This document shows, one piece after another, positions 51,811-61,368 of a stretch of 64,000 nucleotides of DNA. The notes under the pieces are model-generated. The model was not told where the DNA came from and did no database searches. It was given only the letters and a program-made list of their open reading frames with translations. The DNA is from JAAYJR01 sp964540755 (GTDB taxonomy: Bacteria > Bacteroidota > Bacteroidia > Bacteroidales > Prolixibacteraceae): contig CAZIOB010000167.1 of the NCBI GenBank assembly GCA_964540755.1, positions 1 through 64,000 of the forward strand. The letters run 5' to 3'. Made by a program: the position numbers and the translations under genes. Position 1 is the first letter of the stretch. Every line of letters begins with the position of its first letter.

Positions 51811-53616
51811 ATGACCCTTGACGGATATATTGTATTAGCAGTGATTACCCTGACAATCATTGTACTCGCAAAAGAAATCATGCGGCCGGGTCTGGTTTTT
51901 TTTACCGCAGCAGCCGTCCTTACAGCAACAGGAACAATATCAAACCAGGAAATGTTGTCAGGGTTCTCGAACAAAGGAATGATAACAGTTGGCATACTCT
52001 TCCTGGTAAGCGAAGGAATCCGGCAGGCAGGAGTACTCAACCGGGTTGCTCAAACCTATTTGCCGCATAAAAGGACACGAATGATTCTCCTTATGCCACG
52101 TATAATGTTACCGGTATCGCTTTTATCAGCTTTTCTGAACAATACCCCTGTTGTTATTATTTTTGCCCCAATAATCAAAAACTGGACTGAAAAACTAAAC
52201 CTCTCTTCAAAAAAATTCCTTATACCTTTATCTTACGCAACTATCTTCGGTGGCATGTGCACCCTTATAGGAACATCTACAAATCTCGTTGTTCATGGTT
52301 TATTGCTTGAAAACGGATATGATGGTTTTAGTATGTTCGAACTTGGCAAGGTGGGTATCTTTATTGCAATTGCCGGCACTTTATACATTACAGTCTTTGG
52401 AAATAAATTACTTCCGGGTAAAAAACTCCTCCTGAATAATAATAGTGTAATCAATTCCAAAAATTATAACTATGATGTGATTATACCGGTGAACAGCAAT
52501 TACATCGGACTTGAAATCGCAAACGGAAGAATGAAGGAATTGAAGAATCTGATAGTGAAATGTATTGAACGTAATGGAGAGGCTATAGATACAAGTAAAG
52601 GCACTATAATACTAAAACCGGAAGATAAGCTTCTGCTTGCCGGCAAATCAGACCGGCTGAACGTCATCCTTGCAAACGATAATATACAGTTAAGAGGCAT
52701 TGATCTGATAAAAACAGTTCCCAAAGAGGAACTCAAGCAGTACGAAGCAGTTATTTCACCCAGGTTCCCGGGGATAAATAAAACCATCACGGAATTCAAT
52801 TTTTTCGAGCATTATGAAGCTGTTGTACTGGCCATACATCGTAATGGTGAACGTATATCCTCGAATATTGACAAACTAAAACTTAAAGCAGGGGATAATC
52901 TTGTTTTGCTTACGACCGACAGGTTTATTCAAAACTGGGGCGAATCAAAAGTTTTTTATCTTACCTCATATATCCGGGATTACCGGACTACCGGGAGTTT
53001 TTGGAAAAAATGGATGTCATTCATTATATTATTATTAATGATCTTCGGGGGTACTGTCGGACAATATTTCCATTCACCATCAGGAATAACTTTCGATATG
53101 TTCTTCTTTGCTACTCTTGCAGCAGTGCTTTTAATCCTGCTTAAAATCATGCCTCATCAGAAATATACCAGGGCAATAAGCTGGGATGTACTTATTACAA
53201 TTGCCTGTGCCTTTGCAATAAGTAAGGCTATGCAGAACTCAGGAGCTGCTGAATCACTTGCCCGTACCACTATTAATTTTGCAAGAGGCTTTGGTCCTGT
53301 AGGTGTCCTTGCTGCTCTTTATATACTTACAACTATTTTTACGGAGATAATAACTAATAATGCCGCGGCAGCTCTTGTCTTCCCTGTTGCTCTTGCTGCA
53401 AGCCAGCAGTTGAATATCGATCCGAAACCTTTTTTCGTAGCCATTGCAATTGCTGCTTCTGCCAGCTTTGCCACACCTATAGGATATCAGACAAATTTAA
53501 TAGTACAGGCGATTGGTAACTATAAATTTACAGATTATCTCCGGATCGGCCTTCCCCTTAACCTACTGGCTTTTATACTTTCAACACTGTTAATTCCCCT
53601 GTTTTGGAATTTTTAA
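51811..53616 (+). CDS. SLC13-type permease with two RCK_C domains, probable sulfate transporter
   Basis: 601 residues. Two sets of membrane helices (about 2-200 and 405-601) flank two cytoplasmic RCK_C (TrkA-C) domains (about 215-290 and 300-385). SLC13 hallmarks are FLNNTPVVIIFAPI and LIGTSTNLVVHG in the first half and ITNNAAAALVFPVA and ATPIGYQTNLIVQ in the second. The same layout occurs in algal SLT and bacterial SAC1-like sodium/sulfate symporters. cysD follows 106 bases later, supporting sulfate as substrate. This is inference from context. Confidence 0.85.
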   Translation: MTLDGYIVLAVITLTIIVLAKEIMRPGLVFFTAAAVLTATGTISNQEMLSGFSNKGMITVGILFLVSEGIRQAGVLNRVAQTYLPHKRTRMILLMPRIMLPVSLLSAFLNNTPVVIIFAPIIKNWTEKLNLSSKKFLIPLSYATIFGGMCTLIGTSTNLVVHGLLLENGYDGFSMFELGKVGIFIAIAGTLYITVFGNKLLPGKKLLLNNNSVINSKNYNYDVIIPVNSNYIGLEIANGRMKELKNLIVKCIERNGEAIDTSKGTIILKPEDKLLLAGKSDRLNVILANDNIQLRGIDLIKTVPKEELKQYEAVISPRFPGINKTITEFNFFEHYEAVVLAIHRNGERISSNIDKLKLKAGDNLVLLTTDRFIQNWGESKVFYLTSYIRDYRTTGSFWKKWMSFIILLLMIFGGTVGQYFHSPSGITFDMFFFATLAAVLLILLKIMPHQKYTRAISWDVLITIACAFAISKAMQNSGAAESLARTTINFARGFGPVGVLAALYILTTIFTEIITNNAAAALVFPVALAASQQLNIDPKPFFVAIAIAASASFATPIGYQTNLIVQAIGNYKFTDYLRIGLPLNLLAFILSTLLIPLFWNF

Positions 53617-53722
53617 AATTACTTTCCTCCTTTTATCCGTAAACAGTCAAAGGCGGGTTGCAATAAAAATTTTATCTTTGTCTGCATTCATTTCTTCTGT
53701 AAATATTTTTTGGATATAATCA

Positions 53723-54631
53723 ATGAAAAAATACAGTTTAACAAATCTAAAGGAGCTTGAGGCAGAATCCATTCACATTATCCGTGAAGTTGCGGCCGAA
53801 TTTGAAAATCCGGTGATGCTGTATTCCATTGGCAAGGATTCCTCGGTAATGGTTCGCCTTGCTGAAAAAGCCTTTTATCCGGGCAAGGTGCCCTTCCCGC
53901 TGATGCACATTGATTCTAAATGGAAATTTAGGGAGATGATAGAATTCCGGGACAATTATACAAAAGAGAAGGGATGGAATCTTATTGTGCATTATAATAA
54001 AAAAGGTTTTGAAAAAGGAATTGGCCCTTTTACACATGGCAGCAAGGTACATACAGATGTTATGAAGACCGAGGCCCTGCTCGAAGGATTAAGCAAGTAC
54101 ATGTTTGACGCTGCTTTTGGAGGAGCCCGGCGTGATGAGGAAAAATCCCGTGCCAAGGAACGGATATTTTCATTCCGGGATAAATTCCACCAATGGGACC
54201 CGAAAAATCAACGTCCCGAATTATGGGATATTTACAATGCCAGGGTTCACAAAGGTGAGTCCATCAGGGTTTTCCCTTTAAGCAACTGGACAGAGCTGGA
54301 TATCTGGCAATATATCCGTCTTGAAAATATCCCAATTGTGCCACTCTATTTTGCAAAAGAACGGCCAATTGTTGATATAGATGGCAATCTGATACTGGTT
54401 GATGATGACCGTATGCCAAAAAAACTCGCTCAAAAGGCAACAATGCGGAAGGTAAGGTTTCGCACCCTTGGTTGTTATCCCCTGACAGGAGCAGTAGAAT
54501 CGGAAGCCGATACAATTGAAAAAATAGTTGAAGAAATGATGACAGTTACAAGATCTGAACGAACAACCCGCGTTATAGACTTTGACCAGGAAGCAAGTAT
54601 GGAACAAAAAAAGAGAGAGGGATATTTTTAA
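53723..54631 (+). CDS. cysD: Sulfate adenylyltransferase subunit 2
   Basis: 302 residues of the PAPS-reductase-like (adenosine nucleotide alpha-hydrolase) fold. The PP-loop is YSIGKDSSVMVRLA (about 34-47). Other family blocks are PFPLMHIDSKWKFREMI (about 56-72), GGARRDEEKSRAKERIFS (about 135-152), WTELDIWQYI, and the C-terminal RDMEQKK-like tail MEQKKREGYF. With CysN it forms adenosine 5'-phosphosulfate (APS) from ATP and sulfate. A TATCTTTG -7 box lies at 53673-53680, with no clear -33 partner. Confidence 0.97.
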   Translation: MKKYSLTNLKELEAESIHIIREVAAEFENPVMLYSIGKDSSVMVRLAEKAFYPGKVPFPLMHIDSKWKFREMIEFRDNYTKEKGWNLIVHYNKKGFEKGIGPFTHGSKVHTDVMKTEALLEGLSKYMFDAAFGGARRDEEKSRAKERIFSFRDKFHQWDPKNQRPELWDIYNARVHKGESIRVFPLSNWTELDIWQYIRLENIPIVPLYFAKERPIVDIDGNLILVDDDRMPKKLAQKATMRKVRFRTLGCYPLTGAVESEADTIEKIVEEMMTVTRSERTTRVIDFDQEASMEQKKREGYF

Positions 54632-54744
54632 AAACCCAAATGACAACAGAAACCGGATAGGGATCAAAACAGGGAAACAATATAGCATATCAGCCAATAT
54701 TATGCAGCTGTTGATTATTTATTCAACAACAAAAAAATTAAAAT

Positions 54745-56664
54745 ATGGAAAAAACTCATCCTGATATAATCAAATTTCTTGACCAGGATCAGCAGAAAGA
54801 CCTTCTCCGCCTGCTGACAGCAGGATCAGTGGATGACGGCAAATCAACACTGATAGGCCGGTTGATGTTTGACAGCAAGATGCTATACGAAGATCAGCTG
54901 CTTGCACTGGAACGCGACAGCAAGAGGATGGGTCATGCCGGAGAGGATATCGATTATGCCCTGCTGCTCGACGGATTAAAAGCAGAACGGGAACAGGGGA
55001 TAACAATTGATGTTGCTTACCGCTATTTTTCCACAACAAAAAGAAAATTTATCATTGCCGATACTCCTGGTCATGAACAATATACGCGAAATATGATCAC
55101 CGGCGGCTCAACGGCCGGTCTCGCAATAATTCTCATTGATGCAACAAAAGGAGTGATAACCCAGACACGCAGGCACACTTATCTTGTCTCTCTTCTGGGC
55201 ATCAAACATGTAATGCTGGCAGTGAATAAAATGGATCTTGTAAATTACGATCAGAAAGTATTTGATGATATATGCAGGGATTATTCAGAATTTGTAACAC
55301 AATTATCCATCCCTGATGTCAATTTTATTCCCCTTTCAGCACTTAAAGGTGATAATGTAGTGGAATTGTCAGATAATATTCCCTGGTATCATGGAAAAAG
55401 CATGCTCGAATTCCTGGAAACAGTGCATGTCAGCAGCGACCGCAACTATGATGATTTCCGGTTCCCCGTGCAATATGTTTTGCGTCCCCACCGCAATTTC
55501 CGTGGCTTTGCGGGAAAGATCGCATCAGGTATCATTAACCGGGGTGATACAATAATGGCCCTTCCATCCAGGAAAATTTCAAAAGTAAAAAATATTCCTG
55601 TTTACGACGGAGATCTTGAGCAGGCTTTTACACCGCAATCTGTAACAATTGAACTTGAAGATGAAATAGACATTTCCCGTGGAGAAATGCTTGTGAGCCC
55701 CGACAACCTGCCGCGAACAGGCCGCCACTTCGAAGCGATGATCGTTTGGATGGATGAGGAACCAATGAATACTTCAACCCAATTTTCCCTGAAACATACA
55801 ACCAGCACGACAAGGGCACGAATAGACACTTTACGTTATAAAGTAGATGTCAATACCTTGCAAAAAAGCCAGATCGAAAAACTGCACCTGAATGAAATAG
55901 GACGTGCTGTTCTGACAACAGCCAAACCACTGTTTTTCGATCCTTATAATAAAAATAAAAATACCGGTTCATTTGTTCTTATAGATCCTGTATCAAACAA
56001 TACTGTTGCAGTGGGAATGATACTTGACAAGATGAGTCCGGATGAACTCCCCTCAAGAATAACCGAAAAGGATAAAGAAAAAATTGACAGCGGTGTGGGA
56101 CTTATATCCGAAAAAGATTACCTGGAAAAATATAATCAGAAGGCTGCAACAATATGGATCACCGGACTTCACGGATCAGGGAAAAACCGTCTGGCTTTCA
56201 CGCTTGAAAAAAGACTATTCCAACTCGGAGCAACCGTCGTTTTACTTGATGGCAGCACTATACGATCAGGACTGTCACGTGAGCTCGATTTCTCGCCTGC
56301 TGACCGTGCAGAGCATCTGCGTCGTGTGGCGCACATTGCAAAAATACTTAACGATCAGGGCATAATAGCTATATGTTCCTTTATTTCTCCGCGAGAAAAT
56401 ATTCGCGACCAATGCAAACAGATAATCGGCAGGAAAAGATTTCACCTTATTCATATGGATGCAGGTCTGGACTATTGCAGGAACAATAAGCCAAAGCTAT
56501 ATGAAGAAGCAGAAAAGGGATTGCTTAGTCATATGCCTGGTATTGACGAACCATGGGAAAAACCAGAAAATGCCGTAATGAATTTAGACCCGGAAAAGAC
56601 AACCAGAAATATTGAAAGGATAATAGAGTATCTATCTGAAAATAAAATATTTCCGCTTCGGTAA
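54745..56664 (+). CDS. cysN: Sulfate adenylyltransferase subunit 1 fused to a divergent APS-kinase domain
   Basis: 639 residues. The N-terminal CysN GTPase (about 1-430) has GSVDDGKSTLIGRL, DTPGHEQYTRNM and NKMD, and drives APS formation by CysD. The C-terminal 172 residues (from about 468) resemble APS kinase CysC, giving a CysNC layout. The P-loop there reads GLHGSGKN instead of GLSGSGKS/T, and the DGDxxR box is DGSTIRSGL. LSRELDFSPADRAEHLRR, FISPRENIRD and GIDEPWEKPENAV are recognisable. Loss of the P-loop Ser/Thr suggests weak or no kinase activity. Reductase and bisphosphate nucleotidase genes are not seen nearby. Confidence 0.93.
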   Translation: MEKTHPDIIKFLDQDQQKDLLRLLTAGSVDDGKSTLIGRLMFDSKMLYEDQLLALERDSKRMGHAGEDIDYALLLDGLKAEREQGITIDVAYRYFSTTKRKFIIADTPGHEQYTRNMITGGSTAGLAIILIDATKGVITQTRRHTYLVSLLGIKHVMLAVNKMDLVNYDQKVFDDICRDYSEFVTQLSIPDVNFIPLSALKGDNVVELSDNIPWYHGKSMLEFLETVHVSSDRNYDDFRFPVQYVLRPHRNFRGFAGKIASGIINRGDTIMALPSRKISKVKNIPVYDGDLEQAFTPQSVTIELEDEIDISRGEMLVSPDNLPRTGRHFEAMIVWMDEEPMNTSTQFSLKHTTSTTRARIDTLRYKVDVNTLQKSQIEKLHLNEIGRAVLTTAKPLFFDPYNKNKNTGSFVLIDPVSNNTVAVGMILDKMSPDELPSRITEKDKEKIDSGVGLISEKDYLEKYNQKAATIWITGLHGSGKNRLAFTLEKRLFQLGATVVLLDGSTIRSGLSRELDFSPADRAEHLRRVAHIAKILNDQGIIAICSFISPRENIRDQCKQIIGRKRFHLIHMDAGLDYCRNNKPKLYEEAEKGLLSHMPGIDEPWEKPENAVMNLDPEKTTRNIERIIEYLSENKIFPLR

Positions 56665-56818
56665 CTCTGAACATAGCCGGTGTTTTTCAATAAGCCGGGG
56701 AATTTACAAATAGCTAATATGGATAACAGGGGGTCAATGCCTTTTGTTAAAAACTGGAAACTTTGAATAAGAACATCACAAAAAATTAAATTTTAACTGT
56801 CTTTTAACAGAAGTTCAG

Positions 56819-57856
56819 ATGAAAAAAGGATCAAAAATATTAGTTACAGGTACGGCCGGATTTATTGGATTTCATCTGGCACGCAAACTGCTTAAGCGGG
56901 GAGATACAGTAGTTGGAATCGATAATATCAATGATTATTATGATATCAGGCTTAAATATGACCGGCTGGCAGAAACAGGTATCACCAAAAATGCTGTCAG
57001 ATGGAACAAAAAAGCCAAAAGCACAAAATATGACGGCTATACATTTATCAGGATGAACCTTGAAGACCGTCAGCAGATAACAAAACTTTTCAACCGGGAA
57101 AAATTTGACAGGGTATGCAATCTGGCTGCACAAGCCGGTGTCCGCTACAGCATTAGCAATCCTGCAACATACATAGACAGTAATATTACAGGATTCTTCA
57201 ATATCCTGGAAGCATGTCGCCACAATAAAGTAAACCATCTCGTATTTGCCAGTTCATCAAGTGTGTATGGGAACAGCAAAAAAATGCCGTTGTCAACAGA
57301 TGATCCGGTTGACAATCCTGTAAGCCTGTATGCAGCTACAAAAAAAAGTAATGAGCTGATGGCATATACCTATAGCCATCTGTATGGGATACCGGTCACC
57401 GGTTTGCGTTTTTTTACCGTATATGGCCCCTGGGGCAGGCCGGATATGGCATATTACCTCTTTACAAAGGCTATACTCAACGGCGACACTATTAAAGTAT
57501 TTAACAAAGGAGAACTTTACCGCGACTTTACTTATATTGATGATATTACAGAGGGCATTATTAATGTGCTTGATTCACCGCCTGCAAACAGAAATGAATC
57601 AGGGGATAATACTCCCCCATACAAAATTTATAATATTGGCAATTCAACACCTGTAAAGTTACTCGACTTTATAGAAACCATAGAAAAAGCCCTGGGCAAA
57701 GAGTCATTAAAAGAGTACATTGATATGCAACCCGGTGACGTATATAAGACCTTTGCCGATGTAAGCAGTTTGAAGAAAGATTTTGGTTATTCTCCCGGAA
57801 CATCACTGGAAAAAGGAATTGGGAAATTTATAAAATGGTACAAAAAACGAGTATAG
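56819..57856 (+). CDS. NAD-dependent epimerase, UDP-glucuronate 4-epimerase-like
   Basis: 345 residues of the extended SDR family. The NAD motif is GTAGFIGFHLARKL (about 10-23), followed by DNINDYYDIRLKYDRL, the stretch typical of UDP-glucuronate epimerases (CapI/GAE). The active site is SSSSVYGNS (about 141-149) and YAATKKSNE (about 170-178). It would turn UDP-glucuronate into UDP-galacturonate for surface polysaccharide. It is single in this orientation and is followed by RNase P RNA on the other strand. A sulfated-glycan link to cysDN is possible but unsupported. Confidence 0.9.
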   Translation: MKKGSKILVTGTAGFIGFHLARKLLKRGDTVVGIDNINDYYDIRLKYDRLAETGITKNAVRWNKKAKSTKYDGYTFIRMNLEDRQQITKLFNREKFDRVCNLAAQAGVRYSISNPATYIDSNITGFFNILEACRHNKVNHLVFASSSSVYGNSKKMPLSTDDPVDNPVSLYAATKKSNELMAYTYSHLYGIPVTGLRFFTVYGPWGRPDMAYYLFTKAILNGDTIKVFNKGELYRDFTYIDDITEGIINVLDSPPANRNESGDNTPPYKIYNIGNSTPVKLLDFIETIEKALGKESLKEYIDMQPGDVYKTFADVSSLKKDFGYSPGTSLEKGIGKFIKWYKKRV

Positions 57857-57969
57857 GAATTACGAATCTTGAATGACGAATGACGAATTTTCGACAAATT
57901 ACAAATTTCGAATGACTCATATTGATGATTCACTCCTTGAAAATGTTCTTTGCCTTGAGTCACAATAAT

Positions 57970-58380
57970 AAAAGGCAAGGCCTGTAAGCCGGGTTCTGTA
58001 ATCCCATATACCGGGATCCTTTATCATTTATCTTGTCCGGTCATCACTGACCGGCTCAAGCAGCCTACCCCTCCTGATATCCGTTGTGCTGACGGAAACA
58101 AAACGGGCCGTTTTGCTGAACCGCAACAGCGGCTCTGATCAGGATATACTTGGCTTTACAACCCGTGAGGTGTACGGCCGGCTATGTCACCATAGCCACC
58201 GGTGGGCTTTTACCCCGCCTTTTCACCCGTTCCCTGCAATTAAAAAACCGCAGGGTGGTTATTTTCTGTTACACTTCTATCCCCTTCCAGGGATCTTCCT
58301 GTTAGGAAGCACGGTGCCCTGTGTTGCCCGGACTTTCCTTCCCGGCTTATGCCGGAACGATAAAGCGGCCTGCCTGACTG
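57970..58380 (-). ncRNA. rnpB: RNase P RNA (bacterial type A)
   Basis: The minus strand carries the conserved cores of RNase P RNA: GGAAAGTCCGGGCAACACAG near 58342-58325, the paired GGGTAGGCTGCTTGAG near 58059-58074, and the 3' ACAGAACCCGGCTTAC near 57985-58000. The ends pair as AGGCAGGCC (58375-58367) and GGCCTTGCCT (57982-57973), the P1 helix. A T-rich run follows the 3' end. It processes tRNA 5' ends with protein RnpA. The open frame on the plus strand (58086..58391) is a shadow of this gene. Confidence 0.95.
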
Positions 58381-58391
58381 TACAAAATTAA

Positions 58392-58562
58392 TCATTTTCT
58401 TTTAATAATGACCATGGTTGCTCCATAGCCATATTCCTGAAAAAAAGCATTTTGAAAAGAATATTTCGGAAATTTGGATTTCGGCAACCCGGATACTTCC
58501 TGCTTCAGTATATCCTGTCCTGCATCATTAAAAAATTTAACCCTGTCTCCCTACTTTTATCC
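58392..58562 (-). pseudogene. Remnant of an Smr/DUF2027-type gene
   Basis: The minus-strand translation reads GDRVKFFNDAG, then QDILKQEVSGLPKSKFPKY, then SFQNAFFQEYGYGATMVII, KRK and a stop. The first part matches the start of Bacteroidota DUF2027/Smr proteins; the rest matches the end of the Smr domain (EYGxGATMV). The several hundred residues that normally lie between are missing. Before GDRV an in-frame TAG is present; removing one G from a GGG run gives IKVGDRVKF, so a frameshift also occurred. No start codon is usable. The gene was lost by an internal deletion next to rnpB. Confidence 0.6.
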
Positions 58563-58592
58563 CCTTAAATAATTTTCTTAAAATTACAATAA

Positions 58593-58623
58593 TTTCCCGG
58601 ATCAGTTTTTTGGATTAATTTTG
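58593..58623 (+). promoter_or_regulatory. Promoter of queA
   Basis: TTTC (58593-58596), 19 bases, TAATTTTG (58616-58623). The -7 box is a full match and the -33 box is one base off. The ATG is 16 bases further on. Confidence 0.5.
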
Positions 58624-58639
58624 TACAAAAACGGAGCCA

Positions 58640-59851
58640 ATGGGCATCTATAAAAATATAAACATTGAAGATTTTAATTATCCATTGCCTTCTGACAGAA
58701 TTGCAAAATACCCTTTAAAAGAACGTGGAGGCTCTAATCTGCTTGTATGGCAAAATGGCACAATTAAACAAGACTGTTTCAGGAATATTGCAAACTATCT
58801 CCCGGCAAACTCATTTCTGATCTTTAATAATACACGTGTTACACATGCACGAATGTTTTTTAAAAAAAAATCAGGAGCAAAAATCGAAATTTTTTGCCTC
58901 GAACCGGAATCTCCGCCGGATCATCAACAAGCCTTTGAAACGAAAGACAAAGTGATTTTCAAATGCCTGGTGGGAAATGCAAAAAAATGGAAAGAGGAAG
59001 CTCTCCTGAAAAAAATAAATATTAATGGTAAAAACACTATATTATCAGTACGTAAGATTGAAAAAAAAGATAACATTTATATAATCGAATTTTCCTGGGA
59101 TACAGATTTCCCATTCACAGAGATTATAAAAAACACAGGAATTTTGCCAATTCCACCATACCTTAAAAGAGATACGGAACAATCCGATGAATTCGATTAC
59201 CAGACTGTCTATGCTAAATATCACGGATCGGTTGCCGCACCTACAGCGGGATTGCATTTTACTGAAAGTATTCTGAAAGAGCTTTCAAACAAAAATATTG
59301 AAACTTCCGAAATAACACTTCATGTGGGGGCAGGAACGTTTCAGCCCGTGAAATCGGAAAAGATAGAAGATCATACAATGCACGATGAAAAAGTTTGTGT
59401 TCCAAAAAATGTTATTGAAAAATTAATATTCCAAAAGGAAAAAGTCATTCCTGTAGGAACCACTTCCGTAAGATCACTGGAAAGTCTTTACTGGCTCGGA
59501 CTTAAGCTCGGAAACAAAAAAATGCCGGAAGAAAAGCTATCTGTTGACCAGTGGGAACCTTATAAAATAAATACCCCTGTCAGTGGAAGCGAAGCCCTTC
59601 ATAATATAATAGGCTATATGGATAGAACAAGCCAGGATACCATCCGTTTCTCTACCCGGATTATCATTGTTCCGGGATATGTTTTTAAACTGACCGGCGG
59701 CATGATAACTAACTTTCACCAGCCAAAAAGCACCCTCTTATTATTAATAAGCGCCTTCCTGGGAAATGAATGGAAAAAGGTATATGATTATGCACTGAAT
59801 AACGGATTCAGATTTCTGAGCTATGGAGACAGTAATCTCTATTTAAAATAA
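58640..59851 (+). CDS. queA: tRNA preQ1(34) S-adenosylmethionine ribosyltransferase-isomerase
   Basis: 403 residues. It moves the ribosyl of S-adenosylmethionine onto preQ1 in tRNA, the penultimate queuosine step. Conserved parts are FNYPLPSDRIAKYPLKERGG (about 8-27), FNNTRVTHARMF, YQTVYAKYHGSVAAPTAGLH (about 191-210), TLHVGAGTFQPV, and TGGMITNFHQPKSTLLLLIS. It is about 50 residues longer than E. coli QueA (356), with insertions at about 85-140 and 278-300; such lengths are known in Bacteroidota. Confidence 0.93.
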   Translation: MGIYKNINIEDFNYPLPSDRIAKYPLKERGGSNLLVWQNGTIKQDCFRNIANYLPANSFLIFNNTRVTHARMFFKKKSGAKIEIFCLEPESPPDHQQAFETKDKVIFKCLVGNAKKWKEEALLKKININGKNTILSVRKIEKKDNIYIIEFSWDTDFPFTEIIKNTGILPIPPYLKRDTEQSDEFDYQTVYAKYHGSVAAPTAGLHFTESILKELSNKNIETSEITLHVGAGTFQPVKSEKIEDHTMHDEKVCVPKNVIEKLIFQKEKVIPVGTTSVRSLESLYWLGLKLGNKKMPEEKLSVDQWEPYKINTPVSGSEALHNIIGYMDRTSQDTIRFSTRIIIVPGYVFKLTGGMITNFHQPKSTLLLLISAFLGNEWKKVYDYALNNGFRFLSYGDSNLYLK

Positions 59852-59907
59852 ATAAAAATCAGTAATTTTGCTATTGACATATTTTCAGGCATTATAATAT
59901 TTTAGAC

Positions 59908-61368
59908 ATGAGAAAACTTTCAGCGCTGCAGCCACAGCCCCTTTTCAACTATTTTGAAGATATCTGCCAGATTCCCAGGCCTTCCCATAAAGAAGATAAA
60001 ATAAGGAAATTCTTAATTGATTTTGCCGGGAAAAATAATCTTTCATCAAAAACTGATGATGCCGGAAATTTGCTTATATCAAAACCGGCTGTGCCCGGTC
60101 GTGAAAATTCTCCGATAGTTATATTACAAACACACATGGATATGGTATGTGAAAAAAACGGGGATAAAGAATTTGACTTCGAAAAAGATCCTGTTGAACC
60201 TGTGATAGCCGGGGAATGGGTTAAAGCTGACGGCACAACGCTGGGGGCAGACTGCGGAATAGGAATGGCTGCACAGATGGCTGTACTGACATCAAAAGAG
60301 ATAAATCACGGTCCGTTGGAATGTCTCTTTACCGTAGGTGAGGAAACAGGATTAACAGGAGCTTCACAGCTAAAACCGGGATTCATGAAAGGTACAATTC
60401 TGCTGAACCTGGATTCTGAAGATGAGGGAGAAATTTTCATCGGTTGTGCTGGAGGCATTAATACAGTGGCATTTTTTGACTATAAAAGAGAAAAGGTCCC
60501 TGCAAAATCTTTGGCAATGAAACTATCTGTTTCCGGACTTAAAGGGGGCCATTCAGGGGATGATATCCATAAGCAACGTGGTAATGCCAATAAAATTCTC
60601 AACCGTATTTTATGGAAAGCTGCACAAAAATACGATCTGCACCTGTCCTATTTTTCCGGAGGGAATCTGTCAAATGCCATTGCCCGTGAAGCAGATGCAT
60701 TGATTGTCATACGCCGTGAAGAATCAAAAGACTTTACATCAGACTTTAATAAAGTGAGCTCAGACTTAAAATTTGAATATGAGATAAATGAGCCACAATT
60801 AAATATTAAAATACTGGATGCACCACTCCCTGCTTATGTAATTGACGCCGGAACGCAAAGTAATTTCTTAAATGCCCTGTATGGTTGCCCACATGGCATC
60901 CTGGAAATGAGCACCCGAATGAAAGGGATGGTTGAAACATCGACTAACCTCGCATCAGTTAAGTTCAATGATAATCAAATAATAATAACCACTAGTCAGA
61001 GAAGCGAGATCGAAACCCGCAAATATAACGCAGCAGAAATGGTTAAATCAGTCTTTGTACTTGCCAGGGCAAAGGTCGTCAATTCCGATGGCTACCCCGG
61101 ATGGACACCCAATCCGGATTCACCTGTTCTTAAAACCACTGTTGAATCTTATAAAAAACTATTTTCCGTTGAACCGGTTGTGCGTTCAATTCATGCAGGA
61201 CTGGAATGCGGGTTGTTCCTTCAGAAATATCCTTACCTCGACATGGTCTCTTTTGGCCCGACCATAAAAGGAGCACATTCACCTGATGAGAGACTTAACA
61301 TAAAAAGTACAGAAAAATTCTGGAACCATCTCAGGGATATACTGGAAAATATTCAGAACACCTTCTAA
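59908..61368 (+). CDS. pepD: Aminoacyl-histidine dipeptidase (M20)
   Basis: 486 residues. A cytosolic dipeptidase with two metals: His in QTHMDMVCEKN (about 74-84), the bridging Asp in GADCGIGMA (about 112-120), and the catalytic Glu pair in TVGEETGLTGA (about 145-155). The later Asp in NLDSEDEGEIF and His in SFGPTIKGAHSPDERL match PepD. A TAATTTTG -7-like box lies at 59863-59870. The stop overlaps that of the convergent stress gene by 4 bases. Confidence 0.94.
   Translation: MRKLSALQPQPLFNYFEDICQIPRPSHKEDKIRKFLIDFAGKNNLSSKTDDAGNLLISKPAVPGRENSPIVILQTHMDMVCEKNGDKEFDFEKDPVEPVIAGEWVKADGTTLGADCGIGMAAQMAVLTSKEINHGPLECLFTVGEETGLTGASQLKPGFMKGTILLNLDSEDEGEIFIGCAGGINTVAFFDYKREKVPAKSLAMKLSVSGLKGGHSGDDIHKQRGNANKILNRILWKAAQKYDLHLSYFSGGNLSNAIAREADALIVIRREESKDFTSDFNKVSSDLKFEYEINEPQLNIKILDAPLPAYVIDAGTQSNFLNALYGCPHGILEMSTRMKGMVETSTNLASVKFNDNQIIITTSQRSEIETRKYNAAEMVKSVFVLARAKVVNSDGYPGWTPNPDSPVLKTTVESYKKLFSVEPVVRSIHAGLECGLFLQKYPYLDMVSFGPTIKGAHSPDERLNIKSTEKFWNHLRDILENIQNTF

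Noticed and set aside
57857..57960. GAATGACGAATGACGAA short tandem repeat
   Set aside because: Only two imperfect units between a gene end and rnpB; no structure or array.
58086..58391. 101-codon plus-strand frame
   Set aside because: It lies on the opposite strand of the RNase P RNA, whose conserved cores explain the sequence.
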